Of a stretch of DNA of 64,000 nt, positions 1 through 14,000 are shown piece after piece (position 1 is the stretch's first letter; every line of letters begins with the position of its first letter). The DNA is from Gordionus sp. m RMFG-2023 (lineage: Eukaryota > Nematomorpha > Gordioida > Chordodea > Parachordodidae): positions 24,227,120-24,291,119 of the forward strand of contig NC_088778.1 in the NCBI RefSeq assembly GCF_954871325.1. Reading direction: 5' to 3'. The notes under the pieces are model-generated. The model worked only from the letters and a program-made list of their open reading frames with translations, had not been told where the DNA came from and searched no databases. The translations under genes were made by a program, and so were the position numbers.

Positions 1-1496
1 AAATAATTCAATTTTTAATTAATATATGGTCTAAGTATTGTTTTTTTTTAAATTTCAGTATAATATTTGCAAGTAAAGGACTAATGCTCAAGAAGTCAGG
101 AAATTGTTGAAAAATTAAATAATGATATATGTTGTAATTTGATATTTTCTAAATAAAGAGACGATGATATATAATAGTTATTTTCAAATAAAATTTAATG
201 GGCACCTTTAATGATTTTATTTATTATGATGTTAAACAAAGGTGGCGATAGAGTACAACCCTGTTTTATAACTTTTTGAAGGAAGGGGATATTTTATTAT
301 TGATTTTGAAGCATGCAAATAGGTTGAAGTAGTTAATTTTTAAAAATGTAGATAATGTTGTGTTCTATGCCACACTCTGACAGCGTTTTCTAGAGCTTCA
401 TGATTAACATTGTCAAAAGCCCCACAGAAATCTACGAAGATGAAGTAAAAGAGTAATTTGTATTTGCATTTCAGGTCTAATATGGGCTCTTGTATGTTTT
501 TCTTGGTCTATACGCGCATATGTATTTGGAGAAAAGGTGGGATGTGGATGATATAATTTTATTTTTGAAGAGGACCATAAAAATCTGAAACGCAGTATGT
601 AAGGGCTACGCCCCGATAATCTGATATTTTTATGGAACTTTGATTTTAGGGAAATTACATAAGAAGCATTTGTTCCATTCTGCTGGAGTTTTTCCGCTTT
701 TCCATATTTTATTGAAGAGGGGTAATTGGAAGGAAGATATTACAGGTGAAATTTTTAGATATTCCGCTGTAATGGAGGACAAATTCACAGACAAGTTACA
801 AATTGCCTATAATATAAATGGAATGAATTAACTGTCCTCTTATGGATGTTACAAGCGGAGAAATTAGACATAGGCATTCAAGAAACCCACTGTCCAGGAA
901 ATAACACTGCATTTCAATGATTATAAAATTTTTTGCCCAGTTACCACTTTCAACAGCTTGGTCCAAGATTTTATTCCTAATAAATAAACGAATACAAAAT
1001 TTCATTACCAAATTCGTACCCATCTCTGAAAGATGTGGTCTTCTTTACCTAAATACACAATTCAGACCCACAATAATTGAAAATTTCTATGCCTCACCTA
1101 ATAGAAATGAGAGATTAGGCTTCATTGATATAATGCAAAACATTATTCCAAGAAAAGAACCTTTCGGATTGGACGAAGACTTACCCCTCCAGTTAACGAA
1201 TTCGCTGCGGATAATAATTCGCGCTCACTCTGAATGAGGAGTCAAGCATCTTTTTTTTCAAAATCGGACGGTTAGAACCGCGAATCTAAGCCCTATTCAT
1301 AATAAACAGGGATACGCTGATATCACTTCTTTTTTAGCCATTTTTCGTCAATACCGCCGAAACTGATGCCAAAAAAAAGTGATCACTATTATAATATAGT
1401 GTTTATTAAAAGAAAGATTTAACTTATCATAATAAAAAAAATATCTAATTATAATTATTGATAAAATACAAAAAATATTATTTCATCCGAAATTAG
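1..1496. other. 5' flank or upstream intron, no host exon recognised
   Basis: This A/T-rich stretch precedes the first recognisable spectraplakin exon. The opening part of CH1, which normally precedes the first visible exon, was not found here, so this is probably part of a long 5' intron. A LINE scrap lies at 187-480. Between about 600 and 1240 the base composition is less A/T-extreme and short open frames occur on both strands (for example 917-1237 plus, 106 codons), but none resembles a family I know. It may be old repeat sequence. Confidence 0.5.
187..480 (-). mobile_element. LINE (non-LTR retrotransposon) reverse-transcriptase fragment
   Basis: On the minus strand, about 360-450 encodes FVDFCGAFDNVNHEALENAV, matching the RT block that carries the first catalytic aspartate (D-F-x-x-A-F-D-x-V-N-H). 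Further along the same strand, about 190-250, GCTLSPPLFNIIINKII matches the next RT block (QGCxLSPxLFNI). The two blocks are in different frames with stops between them, and no endonuclease or 3' end is seen, so this is a dead truncated copy. The clade (RTE-, CR1- or Jockey-like) cannot be decided from this length. Confidence 0.75.
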
Positions 1497-2070
1497 GTGG
1501 GCAAAAAAGTGAACCATATCTACGAAGACTTAAGAGATGGGGAAAATTTATTGTCTCTTCTGGAAGTACTATCCAAATCCAACCTCGTAAGATAATTTCA
1601 TAACTGACATTCCTATTTTATATATATTTTTTTGTTTAACCGATAAATATATTGTCCAATTTGTTTTACTTTAGCCTCGCGAAAAAGGGTGCCTACGATT
1701 TCACATGTTGCAAAACGTGCAAATAGCCCTCGATTGCTTGAAATGCCGATCGGTAAAAATGATAGGCCTCTTTAAAAAAAAAATAATTTAATTTTAGCCC
1801 TCTTATTCCGGTTATAACGTTCTCCCGCCTTTTGAAATATTAAAATTTACAATGTAGTTAAATGGTTCTTTCCCTCTTTTTTACGTTAGATCTGTTTTTT
1901 TCACAGGATTAAAAATATATTTTTTTACAAAATAAATCATACATTTAAAACGTTACCTCATAAAAAAACGAAATTAGATTAAACTGGTTAACATCAGGAG
2001 CGAGGACATTGTCGACGGAAATCAGAAATTGACCCTGGGTCTGATCTGGACTATAATTCTCCATTTCCAA
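1497..2070 (+). other. Spectraplakin exons 1-3: calponin-homology domain 1
   Basis: Exons 1497-1586, 1675-1752 and 1978-2070 (visible residues 1-87) are all in phase 0. They read [20 protein letters not shown], then [20 protein letters not shown], then [20 protein letters not shown] and [11 protein letters not shown]. These are the hallmark blocks of the plakin-type actin-binding CH1 domain, including the DGNxKLxLGLIW helix. The helix before YEDLRDG is missing because it is encoded upstream. Breaks before PREKG, before KLVNI and after ILHFQ fall where I recall plakin genes being interrupted, so the intron positions look ancient. Confidence 0.95.
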
Positions 2071-5000
2071 GTTTGAAATATGAGCAAGTCTATATTTAAC
2101 ATTTTGTCTCATTAAAATCATCATTTTAAACTTAAAGTGCATTTTGTTGTATAATATATCGTCGGCAGAGTATTATATGTTATAGCGTTATCATTTATTT
2201 AAAATACAAGAAACTTATATTTTAAAAATGATCCCCTGAAAAATTTTGAACAAGGGATATAAAAATAGAACATTATAATACTCAACCGACGATATATATA
2301 AATCGACCTATTTATAATCCAATATCTATTTTTTTTTGCTTTGCGATTATAGGATACTGAGGTAAAATATTTTTGTTTATTTCCCTCTAAAAACAACTTA
2401 TTATTTAAAAAAAAATTCTTTTTATATCAAAAATAAAGGCTCATATAATTTTCTCTTTGAAGTAAATGTTTGTATTGTTTTTCAAAACCTCGTAAAAAAT
2501 AAATTGAATAAATATTTTAAAAAATGTACCATTTATTCTTTTCAAGATATCCGACATAGTCGCAAATGGTCAAAACCAAGATGCCGGTTCTGCCAAGGAA
2601 GCGCTTCTCAATTGGGTCCAATCCACTTTGATTCCTTATTCAAGGATCAGGGTCAAGGATTTTACCGAAAGTTGGAAAGATGGCATGGCCTTCAATTACA
2701 TACTCCACCGATTCAAGTAATATTAACCATCATTTGGCAATAGCCTTTAACAAATAATATATATGTGCCAAATACGAAATGATAACATTCCGAAAAATGA
2801 TTTAAAATAAATATAAAAAATATCAGTAGCATCCCTAAAAGGAGTTAAATTGCTACCAGCACATCTAGTTTTTTTTGTGCCAAAATGCTTAACCTCTTCA
2901 ACCATCATGATTGTAAGATGTATTATACATAAACATTGAGCCATGAATCATCTGTAGCAGTTATTTTACTTGGAAGCAGAGTTTGTAACCGAACTATTTC
3001 CTTGTCGAATTTCTGTATCTTGATTTTGCCCCACAACTAAAAAATAAATAATGCTCATTTTTTTTGTTTTTAAATACTTTTAATAATTATGTGTTCTACA
3101 TTTTATTCTTATTACATTTAGGCCAGATCAGGTTGATATAAAAGCTTTGCTAAGACTTGCGCCCATGGATAGGCTTAAGCACGCCTTTGACGCTGCTCAA
3201 AAAGATTTTGGGGTTACTAAACTGTTGGATCCTGAAGGTTATTTATATCTTATATTCGCTTCCGGTGTTTTAAATATCATCTTAAAATATAAAATTAATT
3301 CCCTTGCACCCCCCCTACCTTCCCCTTCACTTCCTCCTAAAAAGTATGTAGGAAAAGCATGTTCACCCCCTTGAAAAATAAATGCAATCTTTTCATAGGA
3401 ATTAAATACTTAAATATATAACCAAACTCCATCCATATTTGGTGGGTTTATATCGAATTTTAAATGCTCAATAAATGATATATTCTCAAGTGCTTTTGTC
3501 CTTTTTTTAGTAAAATAAAACATCTGTTTGGTTTTAAAATAAAATTTCAAACCAAATGTTTGCATTTTAATGAAAAAAAAGAAGAAATTATATAAATTAC
3601 AATTATAAGTGCTAATTAATTACATTACAAATGAACCAATATAAAATTAAAATATTAAAATAATAAAATATATTCACTTAATGGAATAGATACAAAATTG
3701 TAAATAAACAAGCAAAAAAATTTTTTTAGGGAGAATTTAAAACTGTCCTTCCCATAGAAAAAACAATTGAAGAGTTTTAAGTTTTTATTTGCCACACAAT
3801 AGCGCGCTAAATCGAGTTAACTCGTTATTATGTTATTGTATGTCTACCTCTTTTTCTTACATTTTTTTGTTTTAATCCTTCCGTTCCGATATATTTTGTT
3901 GAAAACTGACTTATGTTAGCTGATTTTACATACATTATGATTTACTAATTTTACGTTATTATTTTTAAAAAATATCAGATGTTGATATCGAGAAACCGGA
4001 CGAAAGATCTATCATTACCTACGTGTCCTCCATATACGATGCTATGCCGGAGACACCGGCTTTTTCCAATGCACATTTAGATAACGTTTAGATATATTTT
4101 AATTTATTCTCACATTTTAACTACTTCAATCTTCGAAGAAAATATAATTTTACCTTGACAAATTTACAAACATTTTTTTGCCGCATATGAAAAAGGAAGA
4201 AGTGCCCTTTAATCTAAACTTGAATTCATTCAATCTAGAATATTTTCGAATCTTTAAAAAAAACGCGATTTAGTGATTTATTAGTAAGACAGAACTGAAA
4301 TTTATTTAAATCTATTTTGTCCACTATGCCAATCAGCTAAAGGCATCTTACGTTAATTTATTCAATGTTTTGTATTTTTATTAAGTTTTATAAAAATGAA
4401 TAAAATATTTATCATTAAAAAAATTCACATGATTTTTTTTTGCCAATCATTCACCATAAAAAAAAGGAACTGAAGTTGAAGATATCTGATTACGAAAAAA
4501 GGGTATCCTCTTTCGTGCTATGGCTCAATAACGCCGAAAACTTTATGACGAAATACGATGTCAGCCTAACACCTGAATGCGTTCAGGTAATTCCTAGCAT
4601 TTCGATAAGATAAAAGGATATTAACCTTAGAAATATTCGAGTTTTATTGAATATTTTGTTTTTAAAAAAAAAGTTTTATTTTTGTATATTTCAATCTTTT
4701 TTTAAATATTTATTTTGAAGAAACCTTACATTTATTTTTCATAGAAAAAGTACAAGGTAATTAGTGAGGACTATTTTAATCATATCATGGCCATGTTAAT
4801 ATTTATATTTTTTTTGAAGTTATAAATGTTACTTCAATGAAATTATAAAATTTACATATACATACTAAAGAATAAAATGTAAATGATCGATGTACTTGTT
4901 AAAAATTCATGATTTATTTTCTCGTTCTATCCTAAGTTGATTTAAATTTTTTTTTAAAAAAAAATAACAAAATAAACAAACAGGAAGCAATCAACGGGCT

Positions 5001-8000
5001 CGAATGGTTCGTTAAGCGCGAAAGATCACCACGGGAATTTGAAAAATCTGATTTATACGCTACATACGAAGAACTACAAGTTTATTATAATTTCAACCAT
5101 TTCATCCTGGCTGGATTATTGAAGAGCTCTCCCTCCCCTCCCCATCATCCATATATCATTTTAATACCGAAATAAAAGTGCTCATTTATTTATCAAGGAA
5201 AAAAAAGTATTTTAAATTTTTAATTAAAAGCATTTCTATTCGCAAAAAAATTTACAACAAAAATGGCAAAAATTAAACAAGTAACATTCAATCTTAAAAT
5301 ATGGTTGGGTTGTATTATATAGGAGGGCACTCCAACGGCCCTACGAATACGGAAAGTAAACGGAATAGATTTAATCATTCAAAGCGAGAATCTCGTGTTG
5401 ATTTCAAATTTTTAAGCAATAGTGAAAATAATATTAATAGACGATAGGGAAGTAATTATTCAATATCGCTTTGAAAATATTCTGGCTGATATAAGTGAGA
5501 TTCCCAATTTTTAATGATTTTTATTTTCGCGATTTAAGCCCAGGAACCAGGTAAACATATATAATCTCTTTTTATTTTAGGGAAGGGTAACTTTAAATTA
5601 AAAAAGCATATTTTAAATAATTAATGAATCAAAAATGGGCAAACTCACGTGAAATCTTTAAATTAATTTTTTTATAAGGAATTCGCTGCGACATTTTGCG
5701 ATAAACACAAGTGGGAGACCATTTTCTCCAAAGCTACCAATCCCCTCGACATCGAAAAAACTTGGGACAACTTGTCCATTCTCGAAGAGAAAAAACGCCA
5801 AAATTTACGATATCTATTCGAAAAGTGAACAAATTATTTATTATTCAAATACAGAAATGAAAGTTAATTTTTTAGTGCTAATAAAAATCTCAGAAAAAAA
5901 GAAGTGCAATAAATTTTTTGGCAACTTTAAATTTATTTAACTATTTTTTGGGGTGTTAAGCACCCCTAATCCCCTCTTCTGACGTCGATATATTTTGATT
6001 ATTATATATTGATAGATTGCATGAGTTTAAAAGAAATATATAATTTTATATTAAGAATATGATTTATTGACCTTTTTTTATCATTCCTTGTTGCACCTAT
6101 ACAAAATAAGTAAGATAAAGACTAATGTCTTATTTCCTAACGTTTATCAATAAATATTATCAGAAATTTTCAACTGATACCTCAAATTTTTAATTGACAC
6201 ATAAATTTTAAAAAAAATTTCTACGAAAGAAAGAAGGCGTTTTAACCCCCCCCCCCCCCTTTTAATTTACTTTTGTAAATTAATTATAAATAATAAATAA
6301 ATTTAAAAAAAATTGATAACATTGAATATATACGCTACCGGCCATAAATGATTGGCCCACCCTGCATTTTCTTAACATTTTTCTTAAAATAAGACAAATA
6401 ACACACAATATGAGGTTTATCGAATTTATTTAAAAGTTTACATATTATTGCATAAAATTACAAAAAATAAAAGACATAGCAATTAATTAAGATCAAATTT
6501 TGGTCTCATCAATATCACCACCTTTATTCTTAATAATGCAAAAATTTTTGGTAATCTTTCTATGAGATTTTTTAAATATTCGTAAGTGATATTGTTCCAT
6601 TCTCTCTTCAATACTTTGAAAAGGTGCGAATGAGAGGTTAGTGGGCTTTTTCGCGCTTGTCGATCAAGGTGATCCCATAAAAGTTCGAATGGATTGAGAT
6701 CGGGAGACTGGGATGACCAAGTCATCAACTCGAGAATATTATGTTATTGTAGATTTTGTAAATAATCTTTGCATAGCCTGGATGTATGCTTTGGGTCATT
6801 ATCTTGTGAAATAAAAAGTTATTCCCTATCAAACACTTTCCTGATGAAATCACATGGTCCTCAAGGATTTGCCTGTATCCCTCCTTGTTAAGGATTCCTT
6901 TAATTTTGACATTATTGGCGGTTGCCCGGCACCAAAGCACCCCCATACCATAACAGACCCTCCCCTGAATTTGAATGTAGGAATTATGCAGTGATCGCTC
7001 TCCAGCTGAGCGGCGGATATATTGCCTTCTTATAGAACCGAAGATTTCGAATTTTGACTCATCACTCCATAAGACGTGGTACCAGTTGGCAGATGTCCAA
7101 AATTGAAAGAAAGAAAGTCTAATCGCTTGAGTTTATTTTTTTTGCTCAAGAGTGGCATTTTGACAGCTACCTTACCATAAAGTTCAAAGCTCATTAGGAG
7201 CTTTTCACAGTTGTGACACTTATTGGGTTTTACCGACTTAGATTAATCTCCGCAGCTATCTCTGAGGCGACAAGGCGTCGATTGCGTTTACTGATCCTTG
7301 CTATACACCTATCATCGCTTAAAGTCGTTTTTCGGGGTCTTCCAGGCCTCTTTGGATTCGATATTGTATAAATGTTGCCTAATCTTTTAAGTATACAACC
7401 GACTGTTCGTCGAGCTAGGGTTAATTCTCTGGCAATTCGGCGATTACTTTTACCACTTATGTGTAAATTAATTATTTTGCATTTAGTTGGAATAGAAATT
7501 TCTTTTCTTTTTATCATTTTGGTCGAATGTTCGTTAAATTTATAAAGACTGAAAGTTTCTTTAAACAATGATTTAAAACAAAAAAAAATCTAGGAATTTT
7601 TTTTAAAATAATAAAAAATAGGTCTTAATAAGCAGATTAGAATGTGATTAATGACTTTCTTCCAAAACAATGGGCAACTTAAAATTGTTGCTGAAAAAAA
7701 CTAATAACTCTATTTTACTAAATTGGTCATTTTTGAAATGTTATTTCAAAGGCTAAAATTTCATAGAAAGATTTATAGAAATTCCGAGTTTTTTATTTCT
7801 AAACATGTCTAGATATCTTAAATTAAATAATCAATTCGCTTTTACCCAAATAAGTTAAAAAGTTTTAAGTTATTAATTTTTTTATATAAAAGTGCAGGGT
7901 GGGCAGTAATTTATGGCCGGTAGTGTATATATCTCTCCTTTCTTTTCCAATTCTGAAAAACACTATTTATTTTATTTTAAAGGGCCAAAAATCCCACCCC

Positions 8001-11000
8001 TTCACAAATCGTCATTTCAAATCAATCATCCCACGATAGGCAAATCCGAATTGAGCTGAAGACGTCCAAATCAGAAAATAACAAGGCGATCGTTGATTCT
8101 TCGAATGAAATATACGCACTTCCCTTTTACAAGGATTACCAAAATTTTTTGGGGCAATTTAGGGAAGCGTTACGTGATAGAACGGTTTAAATCTTTACAC
8201 TTAATTAGCGTGAAGGCGGAGCCTAATTTTTTTCGTTAAAAACTTGGCTAAGCTTCTATAGAGGTCGGTTTGAGTTGAACGATCGACTCATTAACACGAA
8301 TGTCGACAATCGAAAACATATACTAAATCGAATATATTTGGGAAAAGGGGGAGGGGTATATCTTTCATGTTTTAGAGAAATTTGAACAAAATTATTTTAT
8401 GACGGGACACGTGATTCCTTAAATGAGTTACTAAACCATTAATACATGTGCTTATTGTTTTAATAATGATAAAAAATATTTTTTTCCCTAATAAGATTTG
8501 GTTGGAAAATTTAATCAAAAATCTGGATATCGTTGAATTGGAAGACATTGTCGTCAACTTCAATAAAGAAGATACGCATTTGTCAAAGCTGCTGACTCAG
8601 CTCGAACGCATCGAAGAGATCAAAGTTGATCATAATTTTATTATCAATCACATGCCCTACTTTCTTATTTTTAACCACCCCCCCCCCTAATTTCCTCCAT
8701 ACCAAAATCGATTAAAAATTTTGAAGGTTTTTTGTTGTATTTGTATTATGTTCAACTTATATTTATTTTAAAAAAATAAAAAGGTCAAATTATGTGATAA
8801 AATGAATTCTCACACCAACGCTTCAAAGCACCAAGCCATTATTCATCAAGAATATTTGGATCAAAAAAACGTGTATACCAACCTCGAGGTTTTTTTATTT
8901 ATTTTACAGCAATTTATGATCAAGTTTATCTAACATATTCAATCTTAAACTTGTCACATAAGTGTTGTGCAATTAGAGCCTCACTCATTCATTTAATATC
9001 TAGCATTTTGAAGCAACGTCTGGTAATCCGGTCTATTTTATATGTATAAATATAAATTTATCAACCCCCCCCCCTTCATCTATAGTCTCATAATTTATTT
9101 TAAATGATTTGATGATCTCTTATGAATTTAAAAATGGAAGTTACGTTACGATGAAACTCGGCGTAACTTGAACGATCTTCAAGATTTCGTTAACCTATCT
9201 ATGACCTTGTTGAGTTGGTTGAACCAGCGCGTCGAAGTGGAGATTAGGAGGGATTGGGCCAGCTTGAGGTTCGATATGGACGCCACGCAGAGATACCACA
9301 AGGTTATTTTTAAAAATTAAATATGTCGTCGGTCTCACAGCAAGACTTTGCCCTGCATTCACAGTTCATATTTTGTACACTTCTCGTCGCGAACTCGCAC
9401 TAACTGTGAATGCTGGGTAACTAACATTTTAAAATTTTACAGGAGAGTCAAAAAACGCATTTTATTATTAATAACAAATCGAATTTAATATGAGCTATTT
9501 AAATAATAAAATCATCTTTTATAATATGAATAAGCATCTTTTTAAACAGAAATTATAACATTAATTGTGAAATTTATTACATATGTTTAAAAGTAGAATG
9601 AAAATTTTAAATATTGATATAATAAGGCATTTCTAAATTAATATTAACTTACTAGCTCTTAATATATGCTAAGGAAACATAAATAAACCGCAAAAAAATA
9701 GACATTTTAAATAAAAATTGTTAAACCTTTTTGTAGTGAAACAGACGATAACTAATATTGCGATAAAAGATTACATTTAACTATCCTTTATCTAATGAAC
9801 GAATGAAACTATGTGAACCAGCTATTTTTATTCATATGGAAAGAACGAATTTATATAATTTATGTTTTATATAATTTTCTTTATTTTAACTTCTTTTTTC
9901 CCTTTTTTAAACATCAGCAATTATGTGTGGATATGATCGAAAAGAAACTCGATTTGGACCGCTGCATCGATGTCGGTAACGCTCTATACAATCTAGGTTA
10001 TTCGTCTTCACAAATTAAAGTATGAAAAATATATATGATACAGAGATATACCGGATTCATTTTTATACCTGCACCGGATTCTATAAAAAATATTTATTAA
10101 TTCCTCTATACGTAGAATAAATAAATATTATTGATAGACAGCATTCAATATTCTATTCACCAAGATATGAAATTTTTGTATCATAAGCAGATACCCCGAA
10201 GTAGTGAAGCATTATAACGAATGAACCTATATTATTTTTCTGAACCAGTTTAAAAACCGCTTTGTTTTATATTAATAAATTTTAAATTAAGACCATAGTT
10301 TGATTAGTAAAACTTTCTTGCTAAGTTTTTTATTTATTTTTAAAAACGATAATTTTTTGTTGCATGTATATTTAAGTTTAGATATAAAAGTCAAACTTTT
10401 GTGATGAAAATAATTTTCATTTTATGCATATCATATTTTATTTACAGCGATTGACTAATATACATTACAATTTACAAAATATCAAATCTTATTTAATTAA
10501 ATATTTTCGACCTTTGGAATACATATTACTAATATACCCTCTATTTTTTTTTACTGATAAATCTTAAATATTTATTATACTTTCTAATAGTTGTGTGTTG
10601 CATATTTTTATAATCAAATTAATTCCTAATAGTACAGATTTGATTTAAATATTACAAAAATTTCAAAATCCGGAAAAAAACTTTACCGTAACTGAACTGA
10701 ATCTTTTTAAAATCTAAGCAGCTGATCATAACCGAAGAACCTTTTAAAATCTAAAAAGCTGAACCGTTACCAAACCTTAATTTCTTAATTTTTCCCCTCT
10801 GAACCCTAACCTAAACCTTTATAGGTGGCCGTCCTGGTTGTAAATACTTCGTTTATTAATTTCGCGTCATTTAAAAAAGCCCGATTAACAACTGGCTATT
10901 CTTAATAGCTGGCGATCATGAATCCGATGCATCCCTAATATGATACATAATTAAAGTAACCTTTTTTCAATATTGGTAATTTTGATAGTGCCTCATCAAC

Positions 11001-14000
11001 TCTTTGCAAACTCAATGGGTCTGGTTAAATCAACTTGTGAATTGTTTTGACGTTCATTTCGAAACTAAACAAAAGCACAACGAAGTAAAAATTATTAGTT
11101 TTTGATTAACACTTTTGTAGATTCTTAAAATACTTATTAATGTTATTAATTATAATAGATATTACTTTCTTGTTCGCAAAACACCGAAATAGATCTTGTT
11201 ACATTTCAAAACGCGCATTGATATCTGGGAAATTTTATATAAAAAAATATAAATGCCAATGATATTATCTTAACGCGTCACTATCATTATAGATATTGAC
11301 ATATTTTTTTGTATTTCTTTTAAAATATGAACCAGGGCTCTAGACCCACTATTTGGGTTCAAAAATTTTAAACACTTTTTTGGAAATTGGTCAACAAATT
11401 TAATAGCGATTATTTTAAAATTGGCCTGAACTCCTTTTTGGAAAATACCCTGCCTTTAAATGGGTTATCAAAAATTTGTCCCATATTCGCAATGCAAATT
11501 TTTGGACTCTTAAATGTGTCCAAAACCTTGTATAAAACACTTCTAATTTCTTATATAAGATCAACGCCGAGGTCATTGAAATCGAGAAGACAATATACGA
11601 AACGCTTAGGAGCATAAAAACCTCTTCCTCCCAACAGTATTTTAAAACAGAGACTCCGTCTCCCATCAGTTTCGCCGAGACTCAAACTCCACACGTCAAT
11701 GGTCATTCTAAACCAAATAATTCCACGAATTCCGATTCCAATTTACTATCCGCCTCCGATAATATGATGATCGGGAACAATAATGTAGCAAACAATTTGA
11801 ACCGCGATTTTAGCAGTGATAGTAGCTTGAACGATTGCAAAAATCATCAAAATGGTTACGGGCCCAAGAACGGGACCTTCTCATATGATTTGGAAGGGGA
11901 TAATAGGTTGAAACTTATCAAGGTAAAATGATTCGGTTGCATTTTTTTAAGAATATTTTTATTTCTTAATGCAATTCAGGTCTACTATTCCTGAGAAAAT
12001 GTTTAGGATTGGGGATGGGAAAAGGAAACAAAAAATTTGAAGAAACCCTAAAAAAATAAAGAAATTTTAATTCCTGTTATTAGAATGCATAATTGAATTT
12101 ATTATATTGTTTATGCAATATTCCTTTTCAAATTATTCAGGAATATTCGTCCTGCTTGTAGAAAGCGATCAGATATTAAATATTTATTTCATAGATATAA
12201 ATATTATCCGAGAAATTTAATTTTAAGTGGGATCCCCTGATTAACATCAAACAACTTCCTTCTTCTAATTTTAAAATTGAAGAATTTTACATTTATTTAT
12301 CAGTCCTGTGGCGATGTGTTAGAAGATTGTCACGATAAGTTGTTACGCCTGAGACAACAAGCTCAAATTTTACCCTCCATAAATGCCAGGAAATTCAAAA
12401 CGAAAGAACCTCGCAAACTCAAAGCTCTTTGTGATTACAAATCTACCAAGGTTTACTCTATAGATTTTGTTATTAGTATTCCTTTTTTTTTTTTAAATTA
12501 AATATTATTTTTACGTTTAGCCATGAATAATAAGAAGGAAAGAAAGAATAAATTGTACATTATAGGTGATTTTTTTTTGACACCGTTCCCCATTAAAATG
12601 AATGACAAATATATAAATTACTAAATTTGGTAGCGCTTTTGTTTGAACCGGTTAAATTTTAAAATGGCCTCCGATTTCCTATAAATTAAATTAAAAAATG
12701 GTTTTCGGTTCCCGTTCCATATGTTGTTTATATTCTCTTCCTATTTAACACCTTAGGATCAAATCTTGAACGGTAGCGAATATTGGTTAGTGGATAATCA
12801 AAACATAACCTTTTGGAAGATCGTGGGTTGCATCACTAACAGGGAACACGCGTGCCCTTCTGTTTGTTTTATAATTCAGCCTCCCTCCGAAGACTTGCTC
12901 AGCTGCATAGAAAAGTGAGCTATTTGTTTTTAATTTTAAGGGTATATAATCGTAAATATGTACACCAACACTCAATATATTATTTAAAATTTTTTTTATC
13001 TTCGTTAAGTTTGCTATCCATCCTCAAAAGATCTTTCGAGAATTGGAAAATATGCTATGCAAACGTTCAGTATCAAACCATCATGACAAACATCATCTCT
13101 ATCAATAGATGGGACTCAGAGGTTATATTTTATAAGTTACACAATGTAGGTCCTCATTCTGATTGTCTCAGTCTTGTTGTGGTCCATAATAAACATCCTA
13201 GATGAATTGTAAAGGCCGAAAATAAACATACTAGCTGAACTGTTTTGGCCTAAAATATCCTTGCTGAACTTAACGGACTCTAATATTTTATAAATTAAAT
13301 AAATCAAGCGACTGGGCTTGGTCGGTACAGTAATTTTTTAGATTCGGCCCATCCTGTTATATATTGAAATAAATAATGATCGTGCCAATTATCGGAAGTG
13401 ACTTTTATAATTTTTTAATATATATTTATTTTACACGTTGTTTTTATTTTTTAGGATATACACGATGATATCAAGAAAAGCGTTTTAGTTAAAATGAAAA
13501 ATCTCATAAATGATCTAATGTCAAAGCAAGAAAAGGGCACCATTATGGACGCGAACGACATTGAAATCATGAAAGAAGAAATTTCGGCTTGCTATGTGCT
13601 AAATTTGGCATTAATTTCCGAAAATGTTGGTTAGAAAATTATTTATTAATTTAGGTTTGATAGACTCAAAACCTCTGTAAATAATGAAAGTTATGTATAG
13701 AAAGCTGTTATTATTTATTACTAATTTAAATGTTTCATGAATAGACTCATTCATAATGGTTACTACTCCCCCGTTCAGGTTTTTTAAATTTCGGGGGAGA
13801 TATACCGGATCATGACCTTCAACCTTTCGCAAAGAAAGCATGGAATATATATTTTAATTTTCGTTACGTCTTTTAAATAAATAAGATGAAATAGTGGTCG
13901 ATGTGGGGCGAAAGGAGGACGAAATTTTATCGCAGATTACGAAGCTCGAAGTCGTTTTTGACGACTATCACAGAAAACTGGTTGAGAGACACAACAAGGT

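Larger units (their letters stand above)
4467..11922 (+). other. Spectraplakin exons 7-16: N-terminal plakin domain (spectrin-like repeats)
   Basis: Exons: 4467-4586, 4984-5079, 5679-5824, 7983-8184, 8496-8624, 8784-8888, 9141-9302, 9918-10019, 10989-11084, 11560-11922 (visible residues 219-725). Plakin-domain signatures are [20 protein letters not shown] (compare the WLNxKEEEEVxxDWS block of plectin and dystonin), [20 protein letters not shown] (the QxxWxWLLQLxxCxxxHL helix), and [20 protein letters not shown]. The last exon, 363 nt, carries an Asn/Ser-rich low-complexity insert of roughly 85 residues (nt about 11630-11905). The intron before 7983 hosts the Tc1 element at 6333-7925. In vertebrates this region serves as an adaptor for membrane and filament partners; partners here are unknown. 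Confidence 0.9.

Noticed and set aside
5323-5418. Open frame [18 protein letters not shown] after an AG, between plakin exons
   Set aside because: The exons on either side (ending 5079 and starting 5679) join in phase 0 and match the family without it, and its reading matches no plakin sequence.
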